A DNA stretch of 64,000 bases, taken from positions 1,670,001-1,734,000 of the forward strand of contig NZ_CP059322.2 of NCBI RefSeq assembly GCF_013694245.2, given 5' to 3'. Source of the DNA: Micromonospora ferruginea (lineage in GTDB: Bacteria; Actinomycetota; Actinomycetes; Mycobacteriales; Micromonosporaceae). Shown here in pieces: positions 43,849-51,893 of this stretch. The number at the start of each line of letters is the position of its first letter. Position 1 is the first letter of the stretch. Below the pieces are notes generated by a model. The model was given only the letters and a program-made list of their open reading frames with translations, made no database searches and was not told the DNA's origin. A program made the position numbers and the translations under genes.

Positions 43849-45639
43849 TTGGCTCGCACCCCCGACGGCCGTGGAACCGGCCGAACCGTGTCCGCCGCCG
43901 AGAAGGCCCAGGCCCGTGACGTGTCCCTGCGCCGCATCGGCGGCCTCTTCACCGCCCACCGCGGCCCGCTCGCCGCCGTGGTGGCGATCATCGTGGCGTC
44001 CTCGATCATCGCGATGGCGTCGCCGTTCCTGCTGCGTACCGTCATCGACCGGGCCCTGCCCGACCGTGACCTGACGCTGCTGGCCTGGCTGGTCGCGGCC
44101 ATGGTCGCGGTCGCCGCGGTGACCGCCGTGCTCGGCGTCGCCCAGACCTGGATCTCCACCCGGGTCGGCCAGGAGGTCATGCACCGGCTGCGCACCGACG
44201 TCTTCGCCCACCTCCAACGCCAGTCGATCGGCTTCTTCGTGCGCACCCGCACCGGCGAGGTGCAGTCGCGCATCACCAACGACATCGGCGGCATGCAGTC
44301 CGTGGTCACCTCCACCGCCACCTCGATCGCCGCCAACCTCACCACCGTCGTCGCCACCGTCGTCGCCATGCTGGCGCTGAGCTGGCGACTCACGCTCGTC
44401 TCGCTGGTCGTGCTGCCGCCCGCGCTCTGGCTCACCCGCCGGGTCGCCCGGCTGCGCCGCGAGATCACCGCCCGCCGCCAGCGGGAGCTGGCCGACCTCA
44501 CCGTCACCATCGAGGAGGGCCTGTCGGTCAGCGGTGTCCGGCTGGCCAAGACGCTCGGCACCGGCACGGCCCTGGTCGACCGGTTCACCACCTCCTCGGC
44601 CCGCCTCGTCGACCTGGAGCTGCGCTCCGAGCTGGCCGGTCGCTGGCGGATGGCCGCCATGACGGTCGTCTTCGCCGCCATCCCCGCCGTGATCTACCTG
44701 GGCGCCGGCCTGCCCGGCACCGCCGGCACGCTCACCATCGGCACGCTCGTCGCGTTCACCGCGCTGCAGGGCAACCTGTTCCGCCCGCTGATGGGCCTGC
44801 TCAACGTCGGCGTCACGCTGACCGCCTCGCTCGCGCTGTTCGCCCGCATCTTCGAATACCTCGACCTGCCGGTGGAGGTCGCCGAGCCGGCCCGCCCGGC
44901 GACGCTGGACCCGGCCACGGTCCGCGGCCACCTGCGCGTCGAGGACGTCACCTTCAGCTACCCGGGCAGCGACACCGCCGCCCTCGCCGGCGTCAGCCTG
45001 GACGTCCCGGCCGGCACCAGCCTGGCCCTGGTCGGCGAGACCGGCTCCGGCAAGAGCACGCTCGCCGCCCTGCTCAGCCGGCTGCACGACCCGGACGCCG
45101 GCCGGATCACCATCGACGGCGTCGACCTGCGCGACCTGCGCCTGGCCGACCTGGCCGCCGTCGTGGGCGTGGTCAGCCAGGAGACCTACCTGCTGCACGC
45201 CACCGTGCGCGACAACCTGCGGTACGCCCGACCCGACGCCACCGACGCCGACATCGAGGCCGCCGCCCGCGCCGCCCGGATCCACCACGTGATCGCCGCG
45301 CTGCCCGACGGGTACGACACCATGGTCGGCTCCCGCGGCCACCGCTTCTCCGGCGGCGAGCAGCAGCGCCTGGCCATCGCCCGGACGCTGCTGCGCGACC
45401 CGCGGATCCTGATCCTCGACGAGGCGACCAGCGCGCTGGACACCGAGACCGAGCGCGCCGTGCAGCGGGCCCTGGACGAGCTGGCCCGGGGCCGTACCGT
45501 GGTGACCATCGCGCACCGCCTCTCCACGGTCCGCGACGCCGACCGGATCGCCGTGCTCGACCACGGCCGCATCATCGAGTCCGGCACCCACCAGTCCCTG
45601 CTCACCCACCAGGGCCGCTACGCCACCCTGCTCGGCTGA
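43849..45639 (+). CDS. ABC multidrug exporter
   Basis: A 596-residue half-transporter with six membrane helices (residues 30-300) and an ATPase domain: Walker A GETGSGKSTLAALLSRL, signature FSGGEQQRLAIARTLL, Walker [14 protein letters not shown], switch IAHRLSTV. TTG 43849 follows AGAGGAGAA. Under MarR control, so drug or metabolite efflux is probable. Confidence 0.92.
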   Translation: MARTPDGRGTGRTVSAAEKAQARDVSLRRIGGLFTAHRGPLAAVVAIIVASSIIAMASPFLLRTVIDRALPDRDLTLLAWLVAAMVAVAAVTAVLGVAQTWISTRVGQEVMHRLRTDVFAHLQRQSIGFFVRTRTGEVQSRITNDIGGMQSVVTSTATSIAANLTTVVATVVAMLALSWRLTLVSLVVLPPALWLTRRVARLRREITARRQRELADLTVTIEEGLSVSGVRLAKTLGTGTALVDRFTTSSARLVDLELRSELAGRWRMAAMTVVFAAIPAVIYLGAGLPGTAGTLTIGTLVAFTALQGNLFRPLMGLLNVGVTLTASLALFARIFEYLDLPVEVAEPARPATLDPATVRGHLRVEDVTFSYPGSDTAALAGVSLDVPAGTSLALVGETGSGKSTLAALLSRLHDPDAGRITIDGVDLRDLRLADLAAVVGVVSQETYLLHATVRDNLRYARPDATDADIEAAARAARIHHVIAALPDGYDTMVGSRGHRFSGGEQQRLAIARTLLRDPRILILDEATSALDTETERAVQRALDELARGRTVVTIAHRLSTVRDADRIAVLDHGRIIESGTHQSLLTHQGRYATLLG

Positions 45640-45846
45640 CCGACCCCCTCCCCACCCGACCGCGAGGAACCGTCAGGTGTGTCGCTGTCCCACACCGCAC
45701 CCCAGGACCGAAGCTCGCACCCCGACCACGGCCCAGACGAGTGACCGCCCAACCGGAACCGAACCCGTGAGCAAGGAGTTCGCGTCGGAGTCGATCTCCG
45801 CGGCGACGCCAACTCCTTGATCACGCCTGCCGCCCGCCCTGCCCGT

Positions 45847-45916
45847 CGATCTTGCAGTTACTGCCCCGGCAGAACGGCCGAAAACTGATATTTCGGGGGC
45901 CGTAACTGCAAGATCG
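45847..45916. repeat. GATCTTG-type intergenic palindrome, copy 3
   Basis: Perfect 15-bp arms CGATCTTGCAGTTAC and GTAACTGCAAGATCG enclose 40 bases. Same end sequence as the elements at 19339 and 25134. Confidence 0.85.
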
Positions 45917-45949
45917 CCGCCCTCGGGGTCGGAGCGGGGCCACGGGGAT

Positions 45950-46014
45950 GCGTCGATCATGAAGTTGGCGGGGACGAAACGGACGAGGTTTGCCGTCAAC
46001 TTCATGATCGACGC
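45950..46014. repeat. Long palindrome GCGTCGATCATGAAGTTG
   Basis: Perfect 18-bp inverted arms (45950-45967 and 45997-46014) separated by 29 bases. It is close in size and setting to the GATCTTG elements but has GATCATGAAGTTG ends, so it is a second subtype. Confidence 0.85.
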
Positions 46015-46073
46015 GCTGGGGTGGGGGTCCGGGGTGGGGGTGGGGGAGTAAGGGCTCCAGGGGGTGAACGTTT

Positions 46074-46844
46074 CTACCGGGGTGTCGGGGCGGGGGTTGC
46101 GGCGTGTGGTTGCCGGGGGTGCGGGGTTCCGGGGTGGTCGGCTCGGGTCTGTCGGGTCCGGTCGGGTGGGATCGGAGCGGCGGGGCGCGGGGGCGGCGGG
46201 TCGGGTGGGGTGCTGCGGTCGCGTTCCTGGGCGTACTCGATGCGCCGCCGGGCCAGGTCGCGCTCGCACTCCAGCGCGATGCGCTGCTCCCAGTACGGCT
46301 GGAGCAGCCGACGGACCCGCTCGTCCAGGTGCACCGTCACGTCCGGCTCGCAGGCGAACGACACCTCACCGCGAGCGTACGTCCAGGGTGGCGGATCGTC
46401 GGCGGCCAGCGCCGCGGTCAATGCGGCGAGCAGCTCGCCCGGCCGGTGCGGCGGCACCTCGACCGCGCAGCGGACCGCCAGGCGGCGCAGCCGCTGCGTG
46501 GCCTGCGGCTGGAAGTAGTCGACGTACCAGCCGAACAGCTCCGGCCGGGCGGTGTCGGAGGACCAGGTGAAGGTGGCGCGGACCAGGAACACGTAGACCT
46601 GTCCCTGCGCCGGCGCCACCAGCGGCTCCGGGAACCGCCGGTCGACGGTGGTCACCGGCGTTGCCGGCGCCTCCGACCACCAGAGCTGCCGCAGCGTCGG
46701 CTGCGCGCCGGCCCAGAACCTGCGGGTACGCGAGCGCGCCGCGTCCCCGAGCGCCCGCGCCCGGGCGGCCCAGCGTCGCCGCCGGCCGTCGACGGGTACG
46801 CCGGGCGTCGGCCGACGGCCGGGGTCGTCCGGCTCTCCGGTCAT
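46074..46844 (-). CDS. Uncharacterised protein, paralogue of the gene at 56119
   Basis: A 256-residue protein. Residues from about 70 to 190 match the protein encoded at 56119-57003: VYVFLVRATFTWSS, a YF-x3-A repeat, WTYARGEVSFACEPDVTVHLDE and RRLLQPYWEQRIALECERDL. The N-terminus is basic, and the C-terminal 60 residues are Pro/Arg-rich and low complexity. There is no signal peptide. The common domain has no function I can name. Unlike its relative, this copy has no cyclase or NTPase beside it. ATG 46844. Confidence 0.65.
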   Translation of the reverse strand: MTGEPDDPGRRPTPGVPVDGRRRRWAARARALGDAARSRTRRFWAGAQPTLRQLWWSEAPATPVTTVDRRFPEPLVAPAQGQVYVFLVRATFTWSSDTARPELFGWYVDYFQPQATQRLRRLAVRCAVEVPPHRPGELLAALTAALAADDPPPWTYARGEVSFACEPDVTVHLDERVRRLLQPYWEQRIALECERDLARRRIEYAQERDRSTPPDPPPPRPAAPIPPDRTRQTRADHPGTPHPRQPHAATPAPTPR

Positions 46845-47247
46845 CGCACCCCCTCCGCCGGGCGGCAGCCACCCGCCCGGAAGTCGGGTTCGGCGGCTTC
46901 CGGGCCGGTCGGGCGAGGGGTGCGTGGATCGTCGTGTGCGGCGACCCGCGATCCAACCTAACAACCGGGGCCGGCCGTGTCGGGCAGCCGCGCGGGCGGC
47001 TCCTCGGGATACCTGATCGGCCGATCGGACGACGCCTCCCCTGGTCCTATCGGCGGGACTTGGAGCCGAGAGTCTGTTAGCGTGCTCATGCGGTCGGTCC
47101 CGTTGACGGGACCGACCGTCCAGACCGGACGCCGATCTCCGCGTGACGTCTTGATTCCGCCAGGTCGCGCTCCGTAGCGTGAGGCTCCGCCATCGGACCG
47201 ACGGTGGGGCGCCGCCGGTCCGATGCAGCCGTCACTGTGGGGTGGGA
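46845..47247. other. Divergent intergenic region
   Basis: No gene over 30 codons is convincing. It contains the perfect palindrome at 47091-47118 and short direct G/C-rich runs. Promoters for both flanking genes should lie here but no clear -35/-10 pair stands out. Confidence 0.5.
47091..47118. promoter_or_regulatory. 12-bp-arm palindrome sharing a 16-bp core with 51046
   Basis: CGGTCGGTCCCG and CGGGACCGACCG flank TTGA. The inner 16 bases, GTCCCGTTGACGGGAC, differ by one base from the centre of the palindrome upstream of the pglX remnant. It could be an operator or a terminator hairpin; there is no T-run. Confidence 0.5.
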
Positions 47248-47886
47248 ATGCTGATCGCCGGAGCCGTACCGGTCGCGAGTGTCATGGCGGAGTTGAGTAC
47301 CGAGCGGTCCCTGTTCCACTCCGAGGCCGACTTCCAGCACGCGTTCGCCTGGACGGTGCGCCGGCTCGACGGCGGCGTGCGCGTCCGCCTCGCGGTGCGG
47401 CAGGAGCAGCACGAGGACCTGGACCTGCTCTGCCACGGCCCGGGCGGCCGGACGGCGATCGAACTGACCTACGTCACCATCCGCTGGAACGGCGCCGACC
47501 CACGCACCGGCGAGGAGTACGGCCTGCGCAGCCACACCGCCGCGGAGATCGTACGGAATCGCTTCGTCGCCGACGTCGAGCGGCTGGAAGCCCTCTGCGG
47601 CACCGGCCGGGACGGGACGAACGGGCTGGCCCTCCTGCTCACCAACGACCACGCGCTGTGGCGGGCGCCCGCCACCGACCAGCCCACCCGGGACCGCGAG
47701 TTCCGGCTGCACAACGGCCGGCGACTCACCGGCGCGCTCCGGTGGGGCGTCGACGGCCGCTACTTCCTGCCGAACGAGCGCCACCTGACCGGCGACTACC
47801 GGCTCGACTGGCAGGACTTCACCCGCCTGCCCGGACGCCACGGCCAGTTCCGCTGGCTCGCCGTGCCGGTGGCGGGGCGGGACTGA
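47248..47886 (+). CDS. PD-(D/E)XK nuclease-like protein
   Basis: About 212 residues. E26 in FHSEADFQHAF, D59 in EDLDLLC and E72 in AIELTY fit the restriction-endonuclease-like fold, and related actinobacterial proteins carry E-x-K where this one has E-x-T (T74). The missing catalytic Lys could mean loss of cleavage activity or use of another residue. The start at ATG 47248 has a GGGG(T)GGG element; ATG 47284 is possible. It is followed four bases later by the gene at 47891. Confidence 0.55.
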   Translation: MLIAGAVPVASVMAELSTERSLFHSEADFQHAFAWTVRRLDGGVRVRLAVRQEQHEDLDLLCHGPGGRTAIELTYVTIRWNGADPRTGEEYGLRSHTAAEIVRNRFVADVERLEALCGTGRDGTNGLALLLTNDHALWRAPATDQPTRDREFRLHNGRRLTGALRWGVDGRYFLPNERHLTGDYRLDWQDFTRLPGRHGQFRWLAVPVAGRD

Positions 47887-47890
47887 CCGG

Positions 47891-48436
47891 ATGGGCGTGG
47901 AGGCGCGGCAGGCCGCCGGCCGGACCGTGGAGTTTCTCAGGTCCCTCGCCGAGCGGCGCTACGACCGGGTCTGGACCCCCGGCGTCCTCCGTCGTACCCC
48001 GGATGTGCAGGGCTTCGCCGTGTTCCACCGCGGCGGCCTGGCGCTGGCCCAGGTCGCGGTCGCCCCGGGAGACCCGACCCGCTGCCGCGTCCGGACGGCC
48101 TGCGCGGCCGGTGCCGACGTGACGGACGTGTCCGAGGCGACGGTCTGGGCGGACATCAGGAACCAGTTGACCGAAGAGGGCAACTACCGTTGCGTCGTCG
48201 CGCCCGACCGGCACGCCTGCCACGTGGTGTTCACCCGGGACCTCAGCGTCCCACCGATCGAGGACGCGACCGCGCCCGCTACGCGCTCCGCGCGCGATCT
48301 GCTCGACGGCGCGCTGGCGGCGTGCGTGCACAACGCCACCGCCGACTTCCGCGACCTGTCCGCCTACCTCGCGGCCCGACCGCTCGAGCCGACCGAGGCC
48401 GACGCCCGCACGCTGTTCGCCTGCACCCGGGGCTGA
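47891..48436 (+). CDS. Hypothetical protein following the nuclease-like gene
   Basis: A 181-residue protein with no domain I recognise. It is mixed alpha/beta, with GFAVFHRGGLALAQVAVAPG, a CVVAPDRHACHVVFTRDLS strand pair and a C-terminal helical segment. It starts four bases after the nuclease-like gene, so the two are probably one operon. No signal peptide or membrane segment. Confidence 0.55.
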   Translation: MGVEARQAAGRTVEFLRSLAERRYDRVWTPGVLRRTPDVQGFAVFHRGGLALAQVAVAPGDPTRCRVRTACAAGADVTDVSEATVWADIRNQLTEEGNYRCVVAPDRHACHVVFTRDLSVPPIEDATAPATRSARDLLDGALAACVHNATADFRDLSAYLAARPLEPTEADARTLFACTRG

Positions 48437-48568
48437 GCCGTCCGGCGGCGCGGCGTCGGCTCCACAGCCCTCCGCGGCCCCGCGAACTGGACGACGACCT
48501 CCGCTCCGCAACGGCGACGCCACGCCGGGCCGGGACGTCAGCGGCCAGCCAGGTCCCACCGGTGTACG

Positions 48569-49564
48569 TCAGCTCGTCCCCACCGCCGCGACCCGGAAGG
48601 CCCGCCGGTACGCCGATGGCGAGGTCCTCATCGCCCGCGCGAAGTGGTGCCGATAGGTCACCGCGCTCTCGAAGCCCGTCGCGGCGGCGATCTCGTCGAT
48701 CGACGCGGTGGTCGTCTCGAGCAGCGCCAGGCTCGCCTGGATCCGCTGCGCGACCAGCCACCGGATCGGGCTGGTTCCGCTGGCGAGCTTGAAGTGACGC
48801 AGGTAGGTGCGGGTCGACATGTGCGCCTGCCGGGCGAGTTCGCCGACGGTGAGGGGCCGGTCGAGGTTGCTCATCGCCCACGCCATGCTCCGGCTGATCC
48901 GGTCGTCGTCGTGACCGACCGCGACCGGAGTCTCGATGAACTGCGCCTGTCCGCCGTCGCGGTGCGGCGGAATGACCAGCCGGCGGGCCACCGCGTTGGC
49001 GACGGTGGGGCCGAAGTCGGTGCGGATCAGGTGGACGCACAGGTCGAGCCCGGCCGCGCTGCCGGCGCTGCTCAGCACACCGTCGTCGTCGACGTAGAGG
49101 ACGTTCGGGTCGACCCGGACCAGAGGGAAGCGTCTCTGCAGCAGCTCCGCGTAGCGCCAGTGGGTGGTGGCGCGCCGGCCGTCGAGCAGCCCGGCGGCGG
49201 CCAGCGCGAACGCGCCCGAACAGATCGAGACGATCCGGGCTCCGCGCCGGCGCGCCCGGCGCAACGCGGCGGTCACCGCGGGCGAGAGCGCGCCGTGCAC
49301 GTCGCCGACCCCGGGAACGATCACAGTCTGCGCGGACTCGAACACGTCCAGCCCGTTGGCGGTGGACAGCGTGGCGCCGCCGAGCATCCGCACCGGCTCC
49401 GGGCGCTCGGCGCAGACCGCGAGGTCGTACCAGCCGACGTCGAGTTCCGGCCGGGGCAGCCCGAACACCTCCGTCACGATGCCCAGCTCGAAGGCGGACA
49501 TCCCGTCGTAGGCCAGCACCGCCACGCTCCGGCCGGCGTCGTTCCCGGCGGGTGCCACGGTCAT
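48569..49564 (-). CDS. GlxA-type AraC regulator with DJ-1/PfpI domain
   Basis: A 331-residue regulator. The N-terminal DJ-1/PfpI-like domain has VAVLAYDGMSAFELGIV and the nucleophile-elbow ISICSGAFALAAAG, and the C-terminal AraC HTH shows LARQAHMSTRTYLRHFKLASGTSPIRWL and TTASIDEIAAATGFESAVTYRHHF. It is divergent from the rhodanese gene, which it most likely controls. Confidence 0.93.
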   Translation of the reverse strand: MTVAPAGNDAGRSVAVLAYDGMSAFELGIVTEVFGLPRPELDVGWYDLAVCAERPEPVRMLGGATLSTANGLDVFESAQTVIVPGVGDVHGALSPAVTAALRRARRRGARIVSICSGAFALAAAGLLDGRRATTHWRYAELLQRRFPLVRVDPNVLYVDDDGVLSSAGSAAGLDLCVHLIRTDFGPTVANAVARRLVIPPHRDGGQAQFIETPVAVGHDDDRISRSMAWAMSNLDRPLTVGELARQAHMSTRTYLRHFKLASGTSPIRWLVAQRIQASLALLETTTASIDEIAAATGFESAVTYRHHFARAMRTSPSAYRRAFRVAAVGTS

Positions 49565-49635
49565 GGCGCGAACTTAGCGGATGTCGGCACTGTCGCCACT
49601 GCCCGCCGGACGACGCTTCGGCAAGCATCGAGGCC

Positions 49636-50097
49636 ATGTCTTCCGTACTTTCCGCCGCCCCGGCCGATCCCGCCGCCGCGGCCGCCCACTTCGCCGCCCG
49701 ACTGAGCTTCGAGACCGACGTCAGCGACGTGCACGCCGATCTGCACACCGCCGTGACCGGATTGCTCGTGGTCGACTCGCGCAGTGCCGAGGCGTGGGAC
49801 CAGGGTCACCTGCCCGGCGCGGTGCACCTGCCCACCACGGAGGTCCCGGCGCGAGCGGCGGACCTGGTCCCGCCGGGCGCGGTGGTCGTCACCTACTGCT
49901 GGGGGCCGGGTTGCAACGGCGCCACCCGTGCCGCGCTGGCCTTCGCCCGACTCGGTCACCATGTCAAGGAGATGCTCGGCGGATACGAGTACTGGGTGCG
50001 GGAGGGTTTCCCGGTGGAGAGCGCCGCCGGTGTGGTGAGCCGGCCGGTCGACCCGTTGACCGCGCCGCTGCGGGCGGCGGCCGGCTGCGGCTGCTGA
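49636..50097 (+). CDS. Rhodanese-domain protein
   Basis: A 153-residue single rhodanese domain: LLVVDSRSAEAWDQGHLPGAVHLP and the active-site loop VVVTYCWGPGCNGATRAA with the catalytic Cys. The C-terminus ends GCGC. Thiosulfate or persulfide sulfurtransfer is expected, in the cytosol. Paired with the divergent GlxA-type regulator, an arrangement often seen. Confidence 0.9.
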   Translation: MSSVLSAAPADPAAAAAHFAARLSFETDVSDVHADLHTAVTGLLVVDSRSAEAWDQGHLPGAVHLPTTEVPARAADLVPPGAVVVTYCWGPGCNGATRAALAFARLGHHVKEMLGGYEYWVREGFPVESAAGVVSRPVDPLTAPLRAAAGCGC

Positions 50098-50138
50098 GAC
50101 GCGGCGCCCCACTCCGGGCGCCCGTCATACTGTCCCGG

Positions 50139-50984
50139 ATGGCCGTGGTCGTGCGTACCGAAGATGGTTGTCGCCTGTGGGCCGACCAGGCCGGCGCCGG
50201 GCCGCCGCTGGTGCTGTGTCACGGCGGTCCGGGCATGTGGGACTACCTCGGCCCGGTCGCCCGGCTGCTCGACGACCGCGTCCGCGTCATCCGGTGGGAC
50301 CAGCGCGGGTGTGGGCGCTCCGAGCGGCGCGGGCCGTACACGGTCGACCGTTTCGTCGCCGACCTCGACGCGGTCCGCGAGCAACTCGGCGGTCCCCGGG
50401 TCGCGGTGCTCGGCCATTCGTGGGGCGCGCACCTGGCCCTGCGGTACGCGCTCGACCACCCCGAGCGGGTCAGTCACCTGGTCTACGTCTCCGGCACCGG
50501 CATCGACCCGGAACGCGGCTGGCACCCGCACTACGAGCGGAATCTCCGGCGGCGGCTCGAACCTCATCGGGACCGGTGGGAGGCGCTGGAGGCCGGCCCG
50601 CACACTCCGGCCGTGGAACGCGAGCAGGCGGTCCTGCAGTGGTCGGCCGACTTCGCCGACCCGGACACCGCGCTGCGACACGCCGAGGACATGGCCACGC
50701 CCTGGCTGGGTCTCAACCGCGACTGCAACCGGGCCGTCAACGCCGAGGTGAAACGGGAGCTGAGAGAGGCCGACCTGGCCGCGCGGTGCCGGGCGCTCGA
50801 CCTACCCGTGCTAATTATCGACGGCCCGGAGGACATCCGTCCCCGCTCGGGAGTCGACTCGCTGCACCAAGCGCTGTCGAACTGCGAGCGGGTGAGCCTC
50901 CCCGGATCCGGTCATCTGCCGTGGGTCGAGAGTCCGTACGACTTCCGTCTAGCGGTCACCACCTTCATCGACGCGACGGCGTGA
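50139..50984 (+). CDS. Alpha/beta hydrolase, proline-iminopeptidase-like
   Basis: A 281-residue hydrolase. The oxyanion region is LCHGGPGMWDYL, the nucleophile elbow is LGHSWGAHLALRYAL, and the catalytic His is in LPGSGHLPWVE. WDQRGCGRS is typical of proline iminopeptidase relatives. Substrate unknown. Its last part (50810-50900) contains less biased codons than its neighbours. Confidence 0.88.
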   Translation: MAVVVRTEDGCRLWADQAGAGPPLVLCHGGPGMWDYLGPVARLLDDRVRVIRWDQRGCGRSERRGPYTVDRFVADLDAVREQLGGPRVAVLGHSWGAHLALRYALDHPERVSHLVYVSGTGIDPERGWHPHYERNLRRRLEPHRDRWEALEAGPHTPAVEREQAVLQWSADFADPDTALRHAEDMATPWLGLNRDCNRAVNAEVKRELREADLAARCRALDLPVLIIDGPEDIRPRSGVDSLHQALSNCERVSLPGSGHLPWVESPYDFRLAVTTFIDATA

Positions 50985-51045
50985 GCCGTCGTCCGAACCT
51001 GAATCGGTAGCGGCCTGTCGATGAGCTCGGTACGTACGGGTACCC

Positions 51046-51078
51046 CCGTCCCGTCGACGGGACGGCTAGAGTCTTCGC
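51046..51078 (+). promoter_or_regulatory. 20-bp palindrome and leaderless -10 box before the pglX remnant
   Basis: CCGTCCCGTCGACGGGACGG (51046-51065) is a perfect palindrome. TAGAGT (51067-51072) follows, and the GTG at 51079 comes six bases later, the spacing of a leaderless actinobacterial transcript. The palindrome takes the -35 position, so a repressor or activator probably binds it. Confidence 0.6.
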
Positions 51079-51842
51079 GTGACCGACCGGAAACTGCTCT
51101 TCTTGACCTGCAGAAGCAGGCCAAGAAGCTGGAAAAGGACCTGCGGGAGCAGGCCGAGTCAGTCGACGAGCTGCGCCGCGACGACGACGCGCTCACCGTC
51201 GCCGGCATCTACGCGCCCGGTCGGGATCTCGGCAAGGTGAGTGCCGACCTGATCGCCGACGAGCACGCGCCGCACCTGGCCGACTTGCGCTACAAGGAGC
51301 CGGGGCTGGCTAAGCGGGCCGACTGGGAGCAGATGTGGGACCTGCAACGGCAGGAGGACGCGCTGCCCGACGAGGCCGCGAAGCGGGAGTTACGCAAGGG
51401 GATCCCGGTGCCGCCGAAGTGCACCTCGGCGGATTTCCTCAAGGGCGGCTACTGCAAGCACTGGGGCAAGCTCGACGTAACCCAAGGACGCTTCGTCTTG
51501 TACCCCGATGCCCGCCGCGACGGTGACCCATCCCTGCTGGTCGGCTGGGCCGGCCGGGACCACCGCGAGCATGCCCAGGCCCTCGCCACCCCGGTCGTCG
51601 CCCGCGAGCAGGAGGATGGCTGGGCCGCCGACCGGCTCTTGCCGCTGGTCGCGGGATTGCGCGAGATCCTGCCCTGGGTACGCCACTGGTACGGCGAGTT
51701 CGACCCGACGTGGGGTGCCTCGCCGGCGGACATCTACGCCGGCTTCCTTGCCGAGACGACCAATCGGCTACACCTCACCGATGAGGCACTCACTTCGTGG
51801 CGCCCGCCGAAGGCCACCAGCGGCCGCAGAACCAAGCAGTGA
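51079..51842 (+). pseudogene. pglX: Internally deleted, frameshifted pglX remnant (BREX type 2)
   Basis: The start region, GTG 51079 VTDRKLL followed in the next frame by LDLQKQAKKLEKDLREQ, resembles the N-terminus of PglX adenine methyltransferases. About 15 residues later the sequence jumps to the extreme PglX C-terminus: DDDALTVAGIYAPGRDLGKV, IPVPPKCTSADFL, GKLDVTQGRF, DGDPSLLVGWAGRDHREHAQAL and TTNRLHLTDEALTSW. The roughly 1,000 residues with the methyltransferase motifs are missing, and a frameshift separates the start from the body (an ATG at 51021 gives an open frame of 273 codons). It is a relic of a BREX system; no other pgl genes are present. Confidence 0.75.
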
Positions 51843-51893
51843 ACGAGTAGTAGGCGCCCCGTCCATCCCCTCGCGCACGTCAGGAGTCGGACA

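Larger units (their letters stand above)
45640..46073. other. Intergenic region with two long palindromes
   Basis: No gene recognised. It holds the palindromes at 45847 and 45950. The end is a G/T-rich low-complexity stretch (46015-46075) that continues into the coding end of the next leftward gene. Confidence 0.6.

Noticed and set aside
47088..47177. 29-codon ATG frame overlapping the 47091 palindrome
   Set aside because: A TAGCGT lies just upstream, but spacing is off for a leaderless start and the peptide has no regulatory signature.
51021..51842. Intact 273-codon gene starting at ATG 51021
   Set aside because: The ATG has no ribosome-binding site and lies upstream of the leaderless promoter; the coding similarity to PglX begins after 51079, so a pseudogene reading is better.
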